NCBI GenBank assembly: GCA_934525735.1
Contig: CAKSZM010000022.1
Location: 1-24,929, forward strand
DNA from: an uncultured Faecalibacterium sp.
Lineage (GTDB): Bacteria > Bacillota > Clostridia > Oscillospirales > Ruminococcaceae
DNA: 24,929 nt
Direction of reading: 5' to 3'
The position numbers and the translations under genes were made by a program. The notes beneath the pieces are model-generated. The model saw only the letters and a program-made list of their open reading frames with translations, was not told where the DNA came from and searched no databases. This document shows, piece by piece, positions 14,001 to 21,810 of the stretch (position 1 is its first letter; each line of letters opens with the position of its first letter).

Positions 14001-15548
14001 ATGAAAGAAAATAAGATCTCCCGCCGCAGTTTTCTCAAATTCGGCGCAGCCGCTTCCGCTGCCGGCATGATGGCAGCCGCTCCTGTGGCCGCACACGCCG
14101 CACAGGCTGACGCTTCCGCCGCAGCAGATGAGGAAAACTGCCTGCTGGATGTGTTCAAGAAACCCAAGTACATCTTCCTGTTCATCGGTGACGGCATGGG
14201 CACCGCTCAGATCCAGTCCGCCCGCTTCTACAAGGGCACTGTGGACAACAACGGCGCTATCACCGAGGCCGACCTGAGCTTCACCGGCTTCCCCACTGTG
14301 GGCAGCGTGACCACCTACGACAGCACCTCTTTCTGCCCGGACTCCGCTTCCACCGCAACTTCCATCGCCACCGGCCACAAGACCGAGAGCGGCGTCATCA
14401 ATATGTGCCCCTGGACCCGCGATGTGCCCTATGAGACCATCGCCGAAAAGCTGCACACCCAGAAGGGCTACAAGGTGGGCGTGATCTCTTCGGTCAACAT
14501 CGACCACGCCACTCCCGCTGCCTTCTACGCACACCAGAAGACCCGCAAGAACTACTACGAGATCGGCGTGGAGCTGGCAAACTCCGGCTTCGAGTACTTC
14601 GCCGGCGGCGAGTTCCAGAAGGTGAACGGCGACGGCACCGGCCCCAACAACCACAAAGTGGCTGCACAGGCTGGCTACAACGTCGTCACCACTCAGGCCG
14701 CTGCCGCTGCTCTGGCCGCCGGCGCAGGCAAGACCCTGATCATCGCCGAGAACCTCGCCGACGGCAAGGCCATGAACTACGCCCTGGATGCACAGCCGGG
14801 CGAGTGGCAGCTGAGCGACTACGTCAAGAAGGGCATCGAGCTGCTGGACAACGACAAGGGCTTCTTCCTGATGACCGAGTCCGGCAAGATCGACTGGGCC
14901 TGCCACGCCAACGACGCCGCCGCTTCCATCCACGATGTGCTGGAGATGAGCAACGCCGTGCAGGCCGCTGTGGACTTCCAGCAGAAGCACCCCAACGAGA
15001 CCCTGATCCTCGTCACTGCCGACCACGAGACCGGCGGCATGGCCATCGGCTACAAGACCACCAACTACGACACCTTCCTAACCAACCTGACCCACCAGAA
15101 GATGTCCTACGCAAAGTTCGATTCCACCTATGTGCAGGGCTATATCGCCAACCAGACTCCCTTTGAGACTGCCATGCAGGACGTGAAGGCAAACTTCGGC
15201 CTGACCCTGCCCACCGACCCCGATGCCGCCAGCGCCGGCAAGCTGCTGCTGACCGACTACGAGGTGGACAATCTGCGCACCGCTTACGAGCGCACCCTGA
15301 AGGTCGGCTCCGCCGCTCAGAAGGACATGACCCAGCAGGATTATGAGCTGTACGGCACTTACATCCCCTTCAGCATGGCCGTCTGCCACACCATCAACCA
15401 TAAGTCCGGCATGGATCACACCACCTACGCCCACACCGGCACCATGGTCAACATCTACTCGAGCGGCGTTGGCGCCGAGAACTTCGGCGGCGTGTTCGAC
15501 AACACCGAGATCTACCACAAGCTGGCTGACCTGACCAAGGTCCAGTAA
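14001..15548 (+). CDS. Exported alkaline phosphatase with a twin-arginine signal
   Basis: A PhoA-superfamily phosphomonoesterase of 515 residues that should release phosphate outside the cell. The start at 14001 follows AGAGAGG; upstream in-frame ATG 13944 gives extra residues without sense. The N-terminus is a Tat-type signal, SRRSFLKFGAAASAAG (8-23) with an AHA-AQA cleavage region near 31-36. Active-site parts are all present: Asp64 (FIGDGMG), nucleophile Ser115 (CPDSAST), Asp168/His169/Thr171 (DHATP), Glu293 (TESGKID), Asp298, His302, Asp341-His342 (TADHETGG) and His478 (YAHTG). It is flanked by a strong terminator and probably monocistronic. Phosphate regulation is likely from the family, but no Pho box is visible. 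Confidence 0.94.
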   Translation: MKENKISRRSFLKFGAAASAAGMMAAAPVAAHAAQADASAAADEENCLLDVFKKPKYIFLFIGDGMGTAQIQSARFYKGTVDNNGAITEADLSFTGFPTVGSVTTYDSTSFCPDSASTATSIATGHKTESGVINMCPWTRDVPYETIAEKLHTQKGYKVGVISSVNIDHATPAAFYAHQKTRKNYYEIGVELANSGFEYFAGGEFQKVNGDGTGPNNHKVAAQAGYNVVTTQAAAAALAAGAGKTLIIAENLADGKAMNYALDAQPGEWQLSDYVKKGIELLDNDKGFFLMTESGKIDWACHANDAAASIHDVLEMSNAVQAAVDFQQKHPNETLILVTADHETGGMAIGYKTTNYDTFLTNLTHQKMSYAKFDSTYVQGYIANQTPFETAMQDVKANFGLTLPTDPDAASAGKLLLTDYEVDNLRTAYERTLKVGSAAQKDMTQQDYELYGTYIPFSMAVCHTINHKSGMDHTTYAHTGTMVNIYSSGVGAENFGGVFDNTEIYHKLADLTKVQ

Positions 15549-15574
15549 CGCTTTCTCAGCACTTTCCAAACCAG

Positions 15575-15625
15575 AACCACCCCGCCCCGGTGCGCAGAGA
15601 CTGCGCCCGGGGCGGGGTGGTTTTT
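15575..15625 (+). terminator. Strong terminator of the alkaline phosphatase gene
   Basis: A perfect 15-bp GC-rich stem (15576-15590 with 15607-15621) extended by GCGCA/TGCGC, followed by TTTTT. This is among the most stable hairpins in the window. Confidence 0.9.
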
Positions 15626-15664
15626 GTCGATGGCGGAAACGCAGAAAAAAGCACGCGAATGCTG

Positions 15665-15703
15665 AAAAAGCTGGAAACGACCGCGGTCGTTTCCGGCTTT
15701 TTT
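15665..15703. terminator. Terminator of mscL, probably bidirectional
   Basis: AAAAAGC-GGAAACGAC and GTCGTTTCC-GCTTTTT pair with one mismatch around CGCG. T-runs lie on both strands. Leftward it ends mscL, and rightward it backs up the preceding terminator. Confidence 0.82.
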
Positions 15704-15714
15704 ATGTCTGAAAG

Positions 15715-16167
15715 TTATGCGTCGATCTCCGGGAAGCCCTCCAGCTTGCTGGTGCAATGGGGGCAGCGCACAGCCTTGATGGAAATTTCGCTCTGGCAGT
15801 AGGGGCACACCTTGGTGGTGGGCGCAGCCGGGGCGGCAGGCTCGGCGGGCTTTTTGTGCAGGGCGTTGATGGCCTTGATGACCACGAACAGCACAAAGGC
15901 CACGATCACAAAGTTGATGACGGAGTTCAGGAACGCGCCGATGCCGATCATCACATCACCGACATGGATGCCAACATCCGAGAAGTCTGCATTGAAGAAC
16001 AGGCCGATGGTGGGGTTGATGATATCACCGACCAGCGAGTTCACAATGGAAGTGAACGCACCGCCGACGACCACGCCGATTGCCATGTCCAGCACGTTGC
16101 CGCGCATGGCGAATGCCTTGAACTCTTCAAAAAACTTTTTGATGCCTTTGCTCTCTTTTTCTGCCAT
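15715..16167 (-). CDS. mscL: Large-conductance mechanosensitive channel with fused zinc ribbon
   Basis: A safety valve of the cell membrane that opens on osmotic downshock. The start at 16167 (AAGGAG upstream; earlier in-frame codons have no family support) gives 150 residues. An N-terminal amphipathic helix is followed by TM1, [19 protein letters not shown] (22-40), [12 protein letters not shown], and TM2 [19 protein letters not shown] (83-101). After a Pro/Ala linker (107-118) there is an extra C-terminal zinc ribbon, C121-PY-C124 and C135-PH-C138, which the 136-residue E. coli protein lacks. The ribbon sits on the cytoplasmic side and may act as an assembly or redox/zinc-sensing cap. Confidence 0.95.
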   Translation of the reverse strand: MAEKESKGIKKFFEEFKAFAMRGNVLDMAIGVVVGGAFTSIVNSLVGDIINPTIGLFFNADFSDVGIHVGDVMIGIGAFLNSVINFVIVAFVLFVVIKAINALHKKPAEPAAPAAPTTKVCPYCQSEISIKAVRCPHCTSKLEGFPEIDA

Positions 16168-16219
16168 AGGAAATCTGCTCCTTCTTTCTCTCGCCGCAAA
16201 GGGGAATTTTTCTCCCTCT

Positions 16220-16248
16220 ATGATAGCGGATTTTCCGCCTGCTTTCAA
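16220..16248 (-). promoter_or_regulatory. Predicted promoter for mscL
   Basis: Read leftward: TTGAAA (16243-16248), a 17-base spacer and TATCAT (16220-16225), about 50 bases ahead of the mscL start. Confidence 0.65.
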
Positions 16249-16315
16249 GGGAAAACGCCATCTTTTCGGTATTTTTGCAACCGAAACCGGCACAAAGTGT
16301 TCTCAACTTTTTTCG

Positions 16316-16358
16316 TAAAAAACACAACACCGGACAGCCCGCAGGCCGTCCGGTGTTG
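16316..16358 (-). terminator. Terminator of the lipoprotein gene
   Basis: On the minus strand CAACACCGGAC pairs with GTCCGGTGTTG (11 bp, 12-base loop) and is followed by TGTTTTTT. It separates the lipoprotein gene from mscL. Confidence 0.82.
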
Positions 16359-16379
16359 CAAAAAGCTTATGTCAGAAAT

Positions 16380-16862
16380 TTAGTTCTGGGGAGCCTCAAA
16401 AGCGATGGGGGTAGCGCCTGCAGCGGCATCCACGCTCTTCAGGGAGATGGGAGTGGTCTCGTAGTGCAGGGTCTCGAAGCTCTGGGTCTGGCCGTCCTCG
16501 GTGGTGAACTCCAGCACATAGGTCATATCAGCCTGCTTGTCGGCGTCCTCATCGCGGGTGATGACAACGTTCTCGCCGTCAGCCAGACCATTCTCGCCGG
16601 CCAGGTTGTCGCCCTTGTCCTCGGAGCCTGCCTCGTACAGGTACAGCTCGGTGACGTTCTCACCGGTGGTGTTGTACACGGTGTACTCAGCGGTAGCAGC
16701 CTCAGCCTCGCCGGAAGCAGCCTCGGAGCTTGCAGCCTCGGAAGAAGCGGCAGCGGAGGAAGCCACAGAAGAAGCGGTGGAGGAAGAAGAGCTGCCGCAG
16801 GCGGTCATACCGACAGCCAGAGCCAGAGCAGTGGCAACGATAGCAACATTCTTGAGTTTCAT
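16380..16862 (-). CDS. Small Ser/Ala-rich lipoprotein, function unknown
   Basis: A 160-residue surface lipoprotein. A signal peptide with Lys-3/Lys-5 and a hydrophobic core ends in the lipobox-like GMTAC, with Cys22 as the lipid anchor. Residues 23-58 are a low-complexity linker rich in Ser, Ala and Glu that would hold the folded part away from the membrane. Residues 59-160 form a small domain beginning EYTVYNTTGENVTELYLYEA and containing GDNL and a GENV turn. This recalls a family of periplasmic/surface proteins with an N-x-TG...LY...G(D/N)xL pattern of unknown role. AAAGGAG and a good promoter precede it. It has no operon partners. Confident as a lipoprotein gene; no function is assigned. 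Confidence 0.88.
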   Translation of the reverse strand: MKLKNVAIVATALALAVGMTACGSSSSSTASSVASSAAASSEAASSEAASGEAEAATAEYTVYNTTGENVTELYLYEAGSEDKGDNLAGENGLADGENVVITRDEDADKQADMTYVLEFTTEDGQTQSFETLHYETTPISLKSVDAAAGATPIAFEAPQN

Positions 16863-16906
16863 GTGAAATATACTCCTTTAAAATCTTTCTTCATGTTTGA
16901 AATCAA

Positions 16907-16923
16907 CCAACTGCTTCAGTTGG
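16907..16923. other. 7-bp hairpin in the lipoprotein leader
   Basis: CCAACTG and CAGTTGG pair perfectly with a 3-base loop, between the promoter and the ribosome site of the lipoprotein gene. It may be a leader stem or an operator-like site. Confidence 0.4.
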
Positions 16924-16935
16924 CTGACAAAGGAG

Positions 16936-16964
16936 ATTATACGGGAAAACAGACAAAAAAGCAA
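16936..16964 (-). promoter_or_regulatory. Predicted promoter for the lipoprotein gene
   Basis: Read leftward: TTGCTT (16959-16964), a 17-base spacer and a perfect TATAAT (16936-16941), about 74 bases ahead of the start codon. Confidence 0.72.
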
Positions 16965-17036
16965 GAGCTTTATTGTTAAAATATACGATGAAACAAGAAC
17001 TGTTACCAAATTTACATGAACTTGTCACATTTTAGC

Positions 17037-17072
17037 GGGCGTTAACTTAAATAAAAACGATGGATAACGCCC
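17037..17072. promoter_or_regulatory. Inverted repeat upstream of the citrate synthase promoter
   Basis: GGGCGTTA (17037-17044) and TAACGCCC (17065-17072) are perfect 8-bp arms 20 bases apart, about 50 bases ahead of the gltA -35 box. There is no T-tract on either side, so a terminator is unlikely and a protein-binding site is possible. The remainder of the 341-base gap between the lipoprotein and gltA holds only the two divergent promoters and AT-rich sequence. Confidence 0.4.
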
Positions 17073-17120
17073 ACATCACAGCCGGAAAATTTTGTTTTCT
17101 TTTTGTTTACAAAACGTACC

Positions 17121-17149
17121 TTGACACTGAAATATCCTTCCTGTAATCT
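17121..17149 (+). promoter_or_regulatory. Predicted promoter for gltA and the MarR gene
   Basis: A perfect TTGACA (17121-17126), a 17-base spacer and TAATCT (17144-17149), with a leader of about 50 bases and AAAGGAG before gltA. Confidence 0.68.
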
Positions 17150-17203
17150 GAAAGGGTACTTAAATTTAGTGAGATACAGCCCGGAAAAGAGAAAGGAGCA
17201 ACT

Positions 17204-18559
17204 ATGGATCATCTGCAGAATGTGATGAGCTATTTCGACCAGCAGCAGCCCCTGTGCGCACAGCACGACCGCATCTCCAAAGACCTTTACCGCGAGTTCG
17301 GCGTCAAGGCGGGTCTGCGCGACGAAAACGGTAAGGGCGTGCTGGCGGGTCTGACCAATATTTCCGATATCCGCGCGTTCAAATATGTGGACGGCGTAAA
17401 GTATCCCGCCGATGGCCAATTGCTCTACCGAGGTTACGATGTAAAGGACCTTATCCGCGGCTCCAGCGGCAGCCGCTTTGCCTTTGAGGAAGCGGGCTAT
17501 CTGCTGCTGTTCGGCGAGCTGCCCACCCCCGAAAAACTGGATGAGTTCTGCCGGGTGCTGGGCGAGTGCCGCACCATGCCCACCAACTTTACCCGTGACG
17601 TTATCATGAAAGCGCCCAGCCACGATATCATGAACTCTATGGCGCGCAGCGTGCTGACGCTGGCCTCCTACGACCCCAAGGCTGCCGACCTGTCCATCCC
17701 CAATGTGCTGCGCCAGAGCATCCAGCTGGCAGGCATCTTCCCCATGCTGGCAGTGTACAGCTACCACGCCTATAACCACTACGAAAACAACGAGAGCATG
17801 TATATCCACCGCCCGGATCCGTCGCTCTCCACGGCAGAAAACTTCCTGCGGATGCTGCGCCCGGATATGAAATATACCGAGCTGGAAGCCCGTGTGCTGG
17901 ATGTTGCCCTGCTGCTCCACGCAGAGCACGGCGGCGGCAACAACTCTACCTTCACCACCCGTGTGGTCACTTCTTCCGGCACCGATACCTACTCAGCCAT
18001 GGCGGCGGCGCTGTGCTCCCTCAAAGGCCCGCGTCACGGCGGTGCCAACCTGATGGTGATGCAGATGATGCAGAACATCCGCGAAAATCTGCACGATCAG
18101 GAGGATGACGAAGAACTGGGAGCCTACCTGAAAAAGCTGCTCCACGGCGAAGCATTCGACCGCAAAGGCCTGATCTACGGTATGGGCCATGCCGTTTACT
18201 CCCTCAGCGACCCGCGTGAAGTGGTGTTCAAGGGCTATGTGGAACAGCTGGCCCACGAGAAGGGCCGCGACAAGGACCTTGCTCTTTACAACAAGATCGA
18301 GCGGATGGCTCCCCAGCTCATTGCAGAGGAGCGCAAGATCTTCAAGGGCGTCAGCCCCAATGTGGACTTCTACAGCGGCTTTGTCTACGATATGCTGGGC
18401 ATCCCCATGGAGCTGTACACCCCGCTGTTTGCAGTGGCCCGCGTGATGGGCTGGAGCGCCCACCGCATCGAAGAATTGCTCAGCGCCAACAAGATCATCC
18501 GCCCCGCCTACAAGAGTCTGGGCGGCACCCATGAGTATGTGCGCCGCAGTGAACGGTAA
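17204..18559 (+). CDS. gltA: Citrate synthase
   Basis: Condenses oxaloacetate and acetyl-CoA to citrate. The 451 residues belong to the longer clostridial type. Catalytic residues are visible: His242 in LLLHAEHGGGNNST, His329 in GMGHAVYS and Asp388 in SPNVDFYSG. Other conserved stretches are LLYRGYDVKDL (73-83) and GPRHGGANLMVM (275-286). In a fermentative gut organism the enzyme probably feeds glutamate synthesis through a partial TCA branch; aconitase and isocitrate dehydrogenase genes are not in the window. The start has AAAGGAG 8 bases upstream. It is followed after 18 bases by a MarR-type gene, apparently co-transcribed. Confidence 0.96.
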   Translation: MDHLQNVMSYFDQQQPLCAQHDRISKDLYREFGVKAGLRDENGKGVLAGLTNISDIRAFKYVDGVKYPADGQLLYRGYDVKDLIRGSSGSRFAFEEAGYLLLFGELPTPEKLDEFCRVLGECRTMPTNFTRDVIMKAPSHDIMNSMARSVLTLASYDPKAADLSIPNVLRQSIQLAGIFPMLAVYSYHAYNHYENNESMYIHRPDPSLSTAENFLRMLRPDMKYTELEARVLDVALLLHAEHGGGNNSTFTTRVVTSSGTDTYSAMAAALCSLKGPRHGGANLMVMQMMQNIRENLHDQEDDEELGAYLKKLLHGEAFDRKGLIYGMGHAVYSLSDPREVVFKGYVEQLAHEKGRDKDLALYNKIERMAPQLIAEERKIFKGVSPNVDFYSGFVYDMLGIPMELYTPLFAVARVMGWSAHRIEELLSANKIIRPAYKSLGGTHEYVRRSER

Positions 18560-18577
18560 CGGAAAGGAGAACGCACC

Positions 18578-19021
18578 ATGAGCACAGAATGGAAGCATCA
18601 GCCGGAAGAATGGTTCTTTCTGCACAATTTCGACCTCGACAAGGTGTTCAGCACCATCCAGCGGGCGGACTATCTGGTGCTGTACTGCATCAAGATGCAG
18701 CAGGCAGAGCACCCCGGCGGGAAGGTCTATCTGGCCGACCTCGCCGCCGCCATGTGCCTGAAGGTGACCGAGCTGTCCAAAGCGATGGAAAAGCTGCAGG
18801 ATAAGGGCTATGTGGTCTGGCAGACCGACCGCGAAGCTGGCCGCACCTATGTGGAGCTGTCCAGCAAGGCAGTAGAGCTGATGGCCGAGGAGCGTGGTTT
18901 CATGAAGCGCTGCTACAACCGCCTGCGCACCGAGCTGGGCGATGAAGAGCTGGGCCGTGCCGTAAAGCTGCTGCAGCATGTGTCTGCGATCCTGAAAGAA
19001 GAGCGGGAAGCAAACGGCTGA
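18578..19021 (+). CDS. MarR-family winged-helix regulator
   Basis: A 147-residue protein with the MarR plan: helical dimer arms at both ends and a central winged helix. The DNA-reading part is VYLADLAAAMCLKVTELS followed by KAMEKLQDKGYV, and the wing is WQTDREAGRTYVELSSKA, with the conserved D-x-R-x-x-G/R-T pattern. AAAGGAG lies 9 bases before the ATG. It is second in a two-gene unit with gltA. Regulators in such pairs often control their own operon or a nearby metabolic set, so the inverted repeat at 17037-17072 is a candidate target. It is not obviously FabT. The ligand is unknown. Confidence 0.85.
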   Translation: MSTEWKHQPEEWFFLHNFDLDKVFSTIQRADYLVLYCIKMQQAEHPGGKVYLADLAAAMCLKVTELSKAMEKLQDKGYVVWQTDREAGRTYVELSSKAVELMAEERGFMKRCYNRLRTELGDEELGRAVKLLQHVSAILKEEREANG

Positions 19022-19032
19022 CCGCTGAACGC

Positions 19033-19068
19033 AAAAAATCCGTGGTGCAGATGCACCACGGATTTTTT
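19033..19068. terminator. Bidirectional terminator between the MarR and GH105 genes
   Basis: AAAAAATCCGTGGTGCA (19033-19049) is perfectly complementary to TGCACCACGGATTTTTT (19052-19068). The A and T tracts serve the convergent genes on both sides. Confidence 0.92.
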
Positions 19069-19080
19069 GTATGGTCAGAT

Positions 19081-20226
19081 TCAGTGCTTTGCGATCATTT
19101 CGGTGTAGGCCAGCACCAGCGGGCCGACGCCCTTGGCGTCGTTGCAGACGACAGGCTCACGGAAGTAGTAGGCCAGCGATCCGTCGCGGTGATCCTTGCC
19201 GCCCAGACCGGCCACAAGGCAGATGCCGTCCAGCTGCAGGCTGCCGTCCGGGTTGCGGGACAGGTACTTGTCGCAGGTGCCGTAGAAGGCCTTCTCGGCC
19301 CATGCGGCCATCCGTTTGGGCAGGTAGCCCAGACGCACGCCCTTGAGCACGGCGTAGGCGAACAGAGCGGTGCCGCTGGTCTCAAGGTAGTTGCCCTCCA
19401 CGCCGGGGTGGTCGATGACCTGCCAGAACATGCCGGTCTCTTCGTCCTGGAACTTGTGCAGGTCCTCGACGGTCGCTTTCAGCATGGCCATGATGCCGCG
19501 GTACTCGTTGTACAGCTGCTCATCCATCCGTTCCAGCACATCCACCATGGCCACAAGGAACCAGCCCATAGCCCGCAGCCAGAAGTTGGGGCTGCAGCCA
19601 GTGACGGGGTCGGCCCAGTACATCTGGCGGCTCTCGTCGTAGCCGTGGTAGTACAGGCCGGTCTTTTCGTCCCGCATGTGCTTTTTGATGTTCATGAACT
19701 GCTTGTAGCTGTCGATGCAGCCCTGCATCTTGTTGAAGCGGGTCTCGTACTCCATATAGAAGGGCTGCGCCATGTAGGTGCCGTCCAGCCAGACCTGCCA
19801 CGGATAGATATCCTTGTGCCAGAAGTTGCCCTCCTTGGTGCGGGGCTGGGTCTGCAGCTGGCTGTCGATGGTGTCGATGGCCTTGCGGTACTTTTCATCG
19901 CCGAAGATATCGTACAGGATGAACAGGTTCTTGCCCTGATTCACATTGTCCAGATTGTACTCCTTGGGATCATAGGTCTTGATGGAGCCGTCCGGCTGCA
20001 CGAAGTAGTCGATGAACTTCTTCGAGAACTGCAGATACTTTTCGTCGCCGGTGGTCTTGTACAGGCTCAGGCAGGCTGTGATCATGCAGCCGTCGATGTA
20101 GTTCCACTTGTTGGGCTTGCCGCTGCGCACCTTCTCGATGTTCCACATGGGGGCTTCGGCGCTGGAATTGGCGATCAGGTAGTCCACATAATCGCCCAGC
20201 ATGGTAAGAATTTCTTCATGGGTCAT
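19081..20226 (-). CDS. GH105 unsaturated rhamnogalacturonyl/glucuronyl hydrolase
   Basis: Hydrolyses the unsaturated end uronic acid left on pectin fragments by lyases. It is an (alpha/alpha)6-barrel protein of the YteR/YesR type, 381 residues from the start at 20226 (GGAGG 9 bases upstream; an upstream in-frame codon at 20262 would read into the GH28 end). Key stretches are WNYIDGCMI (41-49), PWQVWLDGTYMAQPF (142-156) with the likely catalytic Asp148, YHGYDES, and WLRAMGWFLVAMVD. There is no signal peptide, so it acts in the cytoplasm on imported oligosaccharides. It starts 4 bases after the GH28 gene and belongs to the same operon. Confidence 0.92.
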   Translation of the reverse strand: MTHEEILTMLGDYVDYLIANSSAEAPMWNIEKVRSGKPNKWNYIDGCMITACLSLYKTTGDEKYLQFSKKFIDYFVQPDGSIKTYDPKEYNLDNVNQGKNLFILYDIFGDEKYRKAIDTIDSQLQTQPRTKEGNFWHKDIYPWQVWLDGTYMAQPFYMEYETRFNKMQGCIDSYKQFMNIKKHMRDEKTGLYYHGYDESRQMYWADPVTGCSPNFWLRAMGWFLVAMVDVLERMDEQLYNEYRGIMAMLKATVEDLHKFQDEETGMFWQVIDHPGVEGNYLETSGTALFAYAVLKGVRLGYLPKRMAAWAEKAFYGTCDKYLSRNPDGSLQLDGICLVAGLGGKDHRDGSLAYYFREPVVCNDAKGVGPLVLAYTEMIAKH

Positions 20227-20230
20227 AGGT

Positions 20231-21787
20231 TCAGTCCTCCTCAAAATGGCCGACGTTTGCAAAGTGCAGGCGCTCGCCCTCGTAGCCTTCGATCTTCACG
20301 TTGTGCAGGTCGATCTCCTTGACGTTTTCGGCGTAGAAGGCCAGCTTCTTCACCAGCGGGCGGTTGTCAGCCATGGCGGCCTGACCTGCCTCGGCGTTGG
20401 GGTCAAAGGTGATGGTGACGTTCTTCATGGACACGCGCTCAATGGGCTGCTCGGGCAGACCATCGAAGTAGCAGCCTGCAAACTGGGCGTCGGTGGCCAC
20501 GATGTTCTCCATGGTCAGGCTGCCCAGCTTCGGGGTGTACTCGTCCACCGGCAAAGCCTCGCGGCACTGCACATAGGGGCCGTGGCCGTCCGGGTCGCAG
20601 AAGTAGAACATATTGATGACGAAAGGTGCCTTGACCCCGCGCATCTCCACATTGCGGAACACTAGCCCATCGATGACGGCGGTGTTGCCGCGGCCGCGCC
20701 GGGTCTTGACCCGCAGGCCGCGGTCGGTGTGGTCCATCAGACATTGGGTGACCACCATGTCCTTGACGCCGCCGCTCATCTCGCTGCCGATGACGATGCC
20801 GCCGTGACCCTTGTCCAGCAGGCAGTTGCGGATGACGGTGTGTTCGCAGCTCTTTTTCAGCTTCATGCCGAGGAACACCTTGCTGGCCTTCATGGCAATG
20901 CAGTCGTCGCCCACATGGATGTTGACGCCGATGATGCGGGTATACTCGCAGCTTTCAGGGTCGATGCCGTCGGTATTGGGGGCGTTGTAGGGGTTGTTGA
21001 TGTTGAAGTTGAGCAGGTCGAGGTGCTTGACGAAGATGGGGTGGATGGTCCATGCGTAGCTGTTCTGCACCGTGATGCCGTGCAGACAGATGTTCTCACT
21101 GTCCACCATGGCCACCGCGCGGGGACGCCATGCAATGCGCTTGATCTTGGGGGTGACCCACCAGTCGCCGTTCTGGGCGTCGCAGTCCAGCGTGCCCTCG
21201 CCGGTCACCACCACATCGTGTACCTGCGTGATGTTCAGCAGGCCCGCAAAGCTGTCCAGCGGGTTGCCCTCCCAGCCGGTGAGATAATATTCATCCACTT
21301 CATTCTCACTGGGAATGACACCGGGCAGGATGGGGTAGTGGGTGCGGTCGTTATCGCCCAGCAGCACAGCGCCCTTTTCCAGATAGAGGGTGGTGTTGCT
21401 CTTCAGAAACAGGCTGGAAGTGCGGTAGCGTCCGGCGGGCACATACACGGTGCCGCCCTTCGGGCAGGTGGACAGCGCCGCCTGCAGCCGGATGGTGTTG
21501 TCGGTGGTGCCGTCTGCCACCAGACCGTAGCGGGAAGCGTCCACAAAGAAGGTCTCGGCTTCGGTTGTAAAGCGGAGCGACAGGCTTTCACCCTCGGCCT
21601 GCACGCCGACGGTGTATTCGGTGCCGGGCAGCAGGGAGAACAGAGAAAACACGTTGGTCTTGCAGGCTTCGTAGACGGTTTTGCCGTTCAGTGTAACAGT
21701 GAACGGGTGGGCCGGGCGGTAGCACAGGCCGTTTTCCAGCTCGAAAACAGCGCTGCGCGTCATGGAGCGGATGAGCGACAGATTCAT
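20231..21787 (-). CDS. GH28 polygalacturonase, cytoplasmic, with N-terminal FN3-like domain
   Basis: Cleaves alpha-1,4 galacturonide links, probably as an exo-enzyme releasing units from short chains. The 518 residues divide into a fibronectin-like beta domain (about 12-76, with the LLPGTEYTVGVQ strand), the start of the right-handed beta-helix (YGLVADGTTDNT, 87-98) and the GH28 core. All four core motifs are intact: NTDGIDPES (Asp273), VGDDCIAMK (Asp294, Asp295), GHGGIVIGSE (His328) and RVK (Arg359, Lys361). The N-terminal domain and YLEKGAVLLG stretch resemble exo-poly-alpha-galacturonosidases. No signal peptide is present. AGGAGG lies 7 bases before the ATG at 21787. It is divergent from an AraC regulator. 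Confidence 0.93.
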   Translation of the reverse strand: MNLSLIRSMTRSAVFELENGLCYRPAHPFTVTLNGKTVYEACKTNVFSLFSLLPGTEYTVGVQAEGESLSLRFTTEAETFFVDASRYGLVADGTTDNTIRLQAALSTCPKGGTVYVPAGRYRTSSLFLKSNTTLYLEKGAVLLGDNDRTHYPILPGVIPSENEVDEYYLTGWEGNPLDSFAGLLNITQVHDVVVTGEGTLDCDAQNGDWWVTPKIKRIAWRPRAVAMVDSENICLHGITVQNSYAWTIHPIFVKHLDLLNFNINNPYNAPNTDGIDPESCEYTRIIGVNIHVGDDCIAMKASKVFLGMKLKKSCEHTVIRNCLLDKGHGGIVIGSEMSGGVKDMVVTQCLMDHTDRGLRVKTRRGRGNTAVIDGLVFRNVEMRGVKAPFVINMFYFCDPDGHGPYVQCREALPVDEYTPKLGSLTMENIVATDAQFAGCYFDGLPEQPIERVSMKNVTITFDPNAEAGQAAMADNRPLVKKLAFYAENVKEIDLHNVKIEGYEGERLHFANVGHFEED

Positions 21788-21810
21788 GAGAGAACCTCCT
21801 GACAGAATGG

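Noticed and set aside
19042..20322. 426-codon plus-strand ORF opposite GH105
   Set aside because: A Val/His/Leu-rich antisense shadow of a gene with intact GH105 motifs and a ribosome site.
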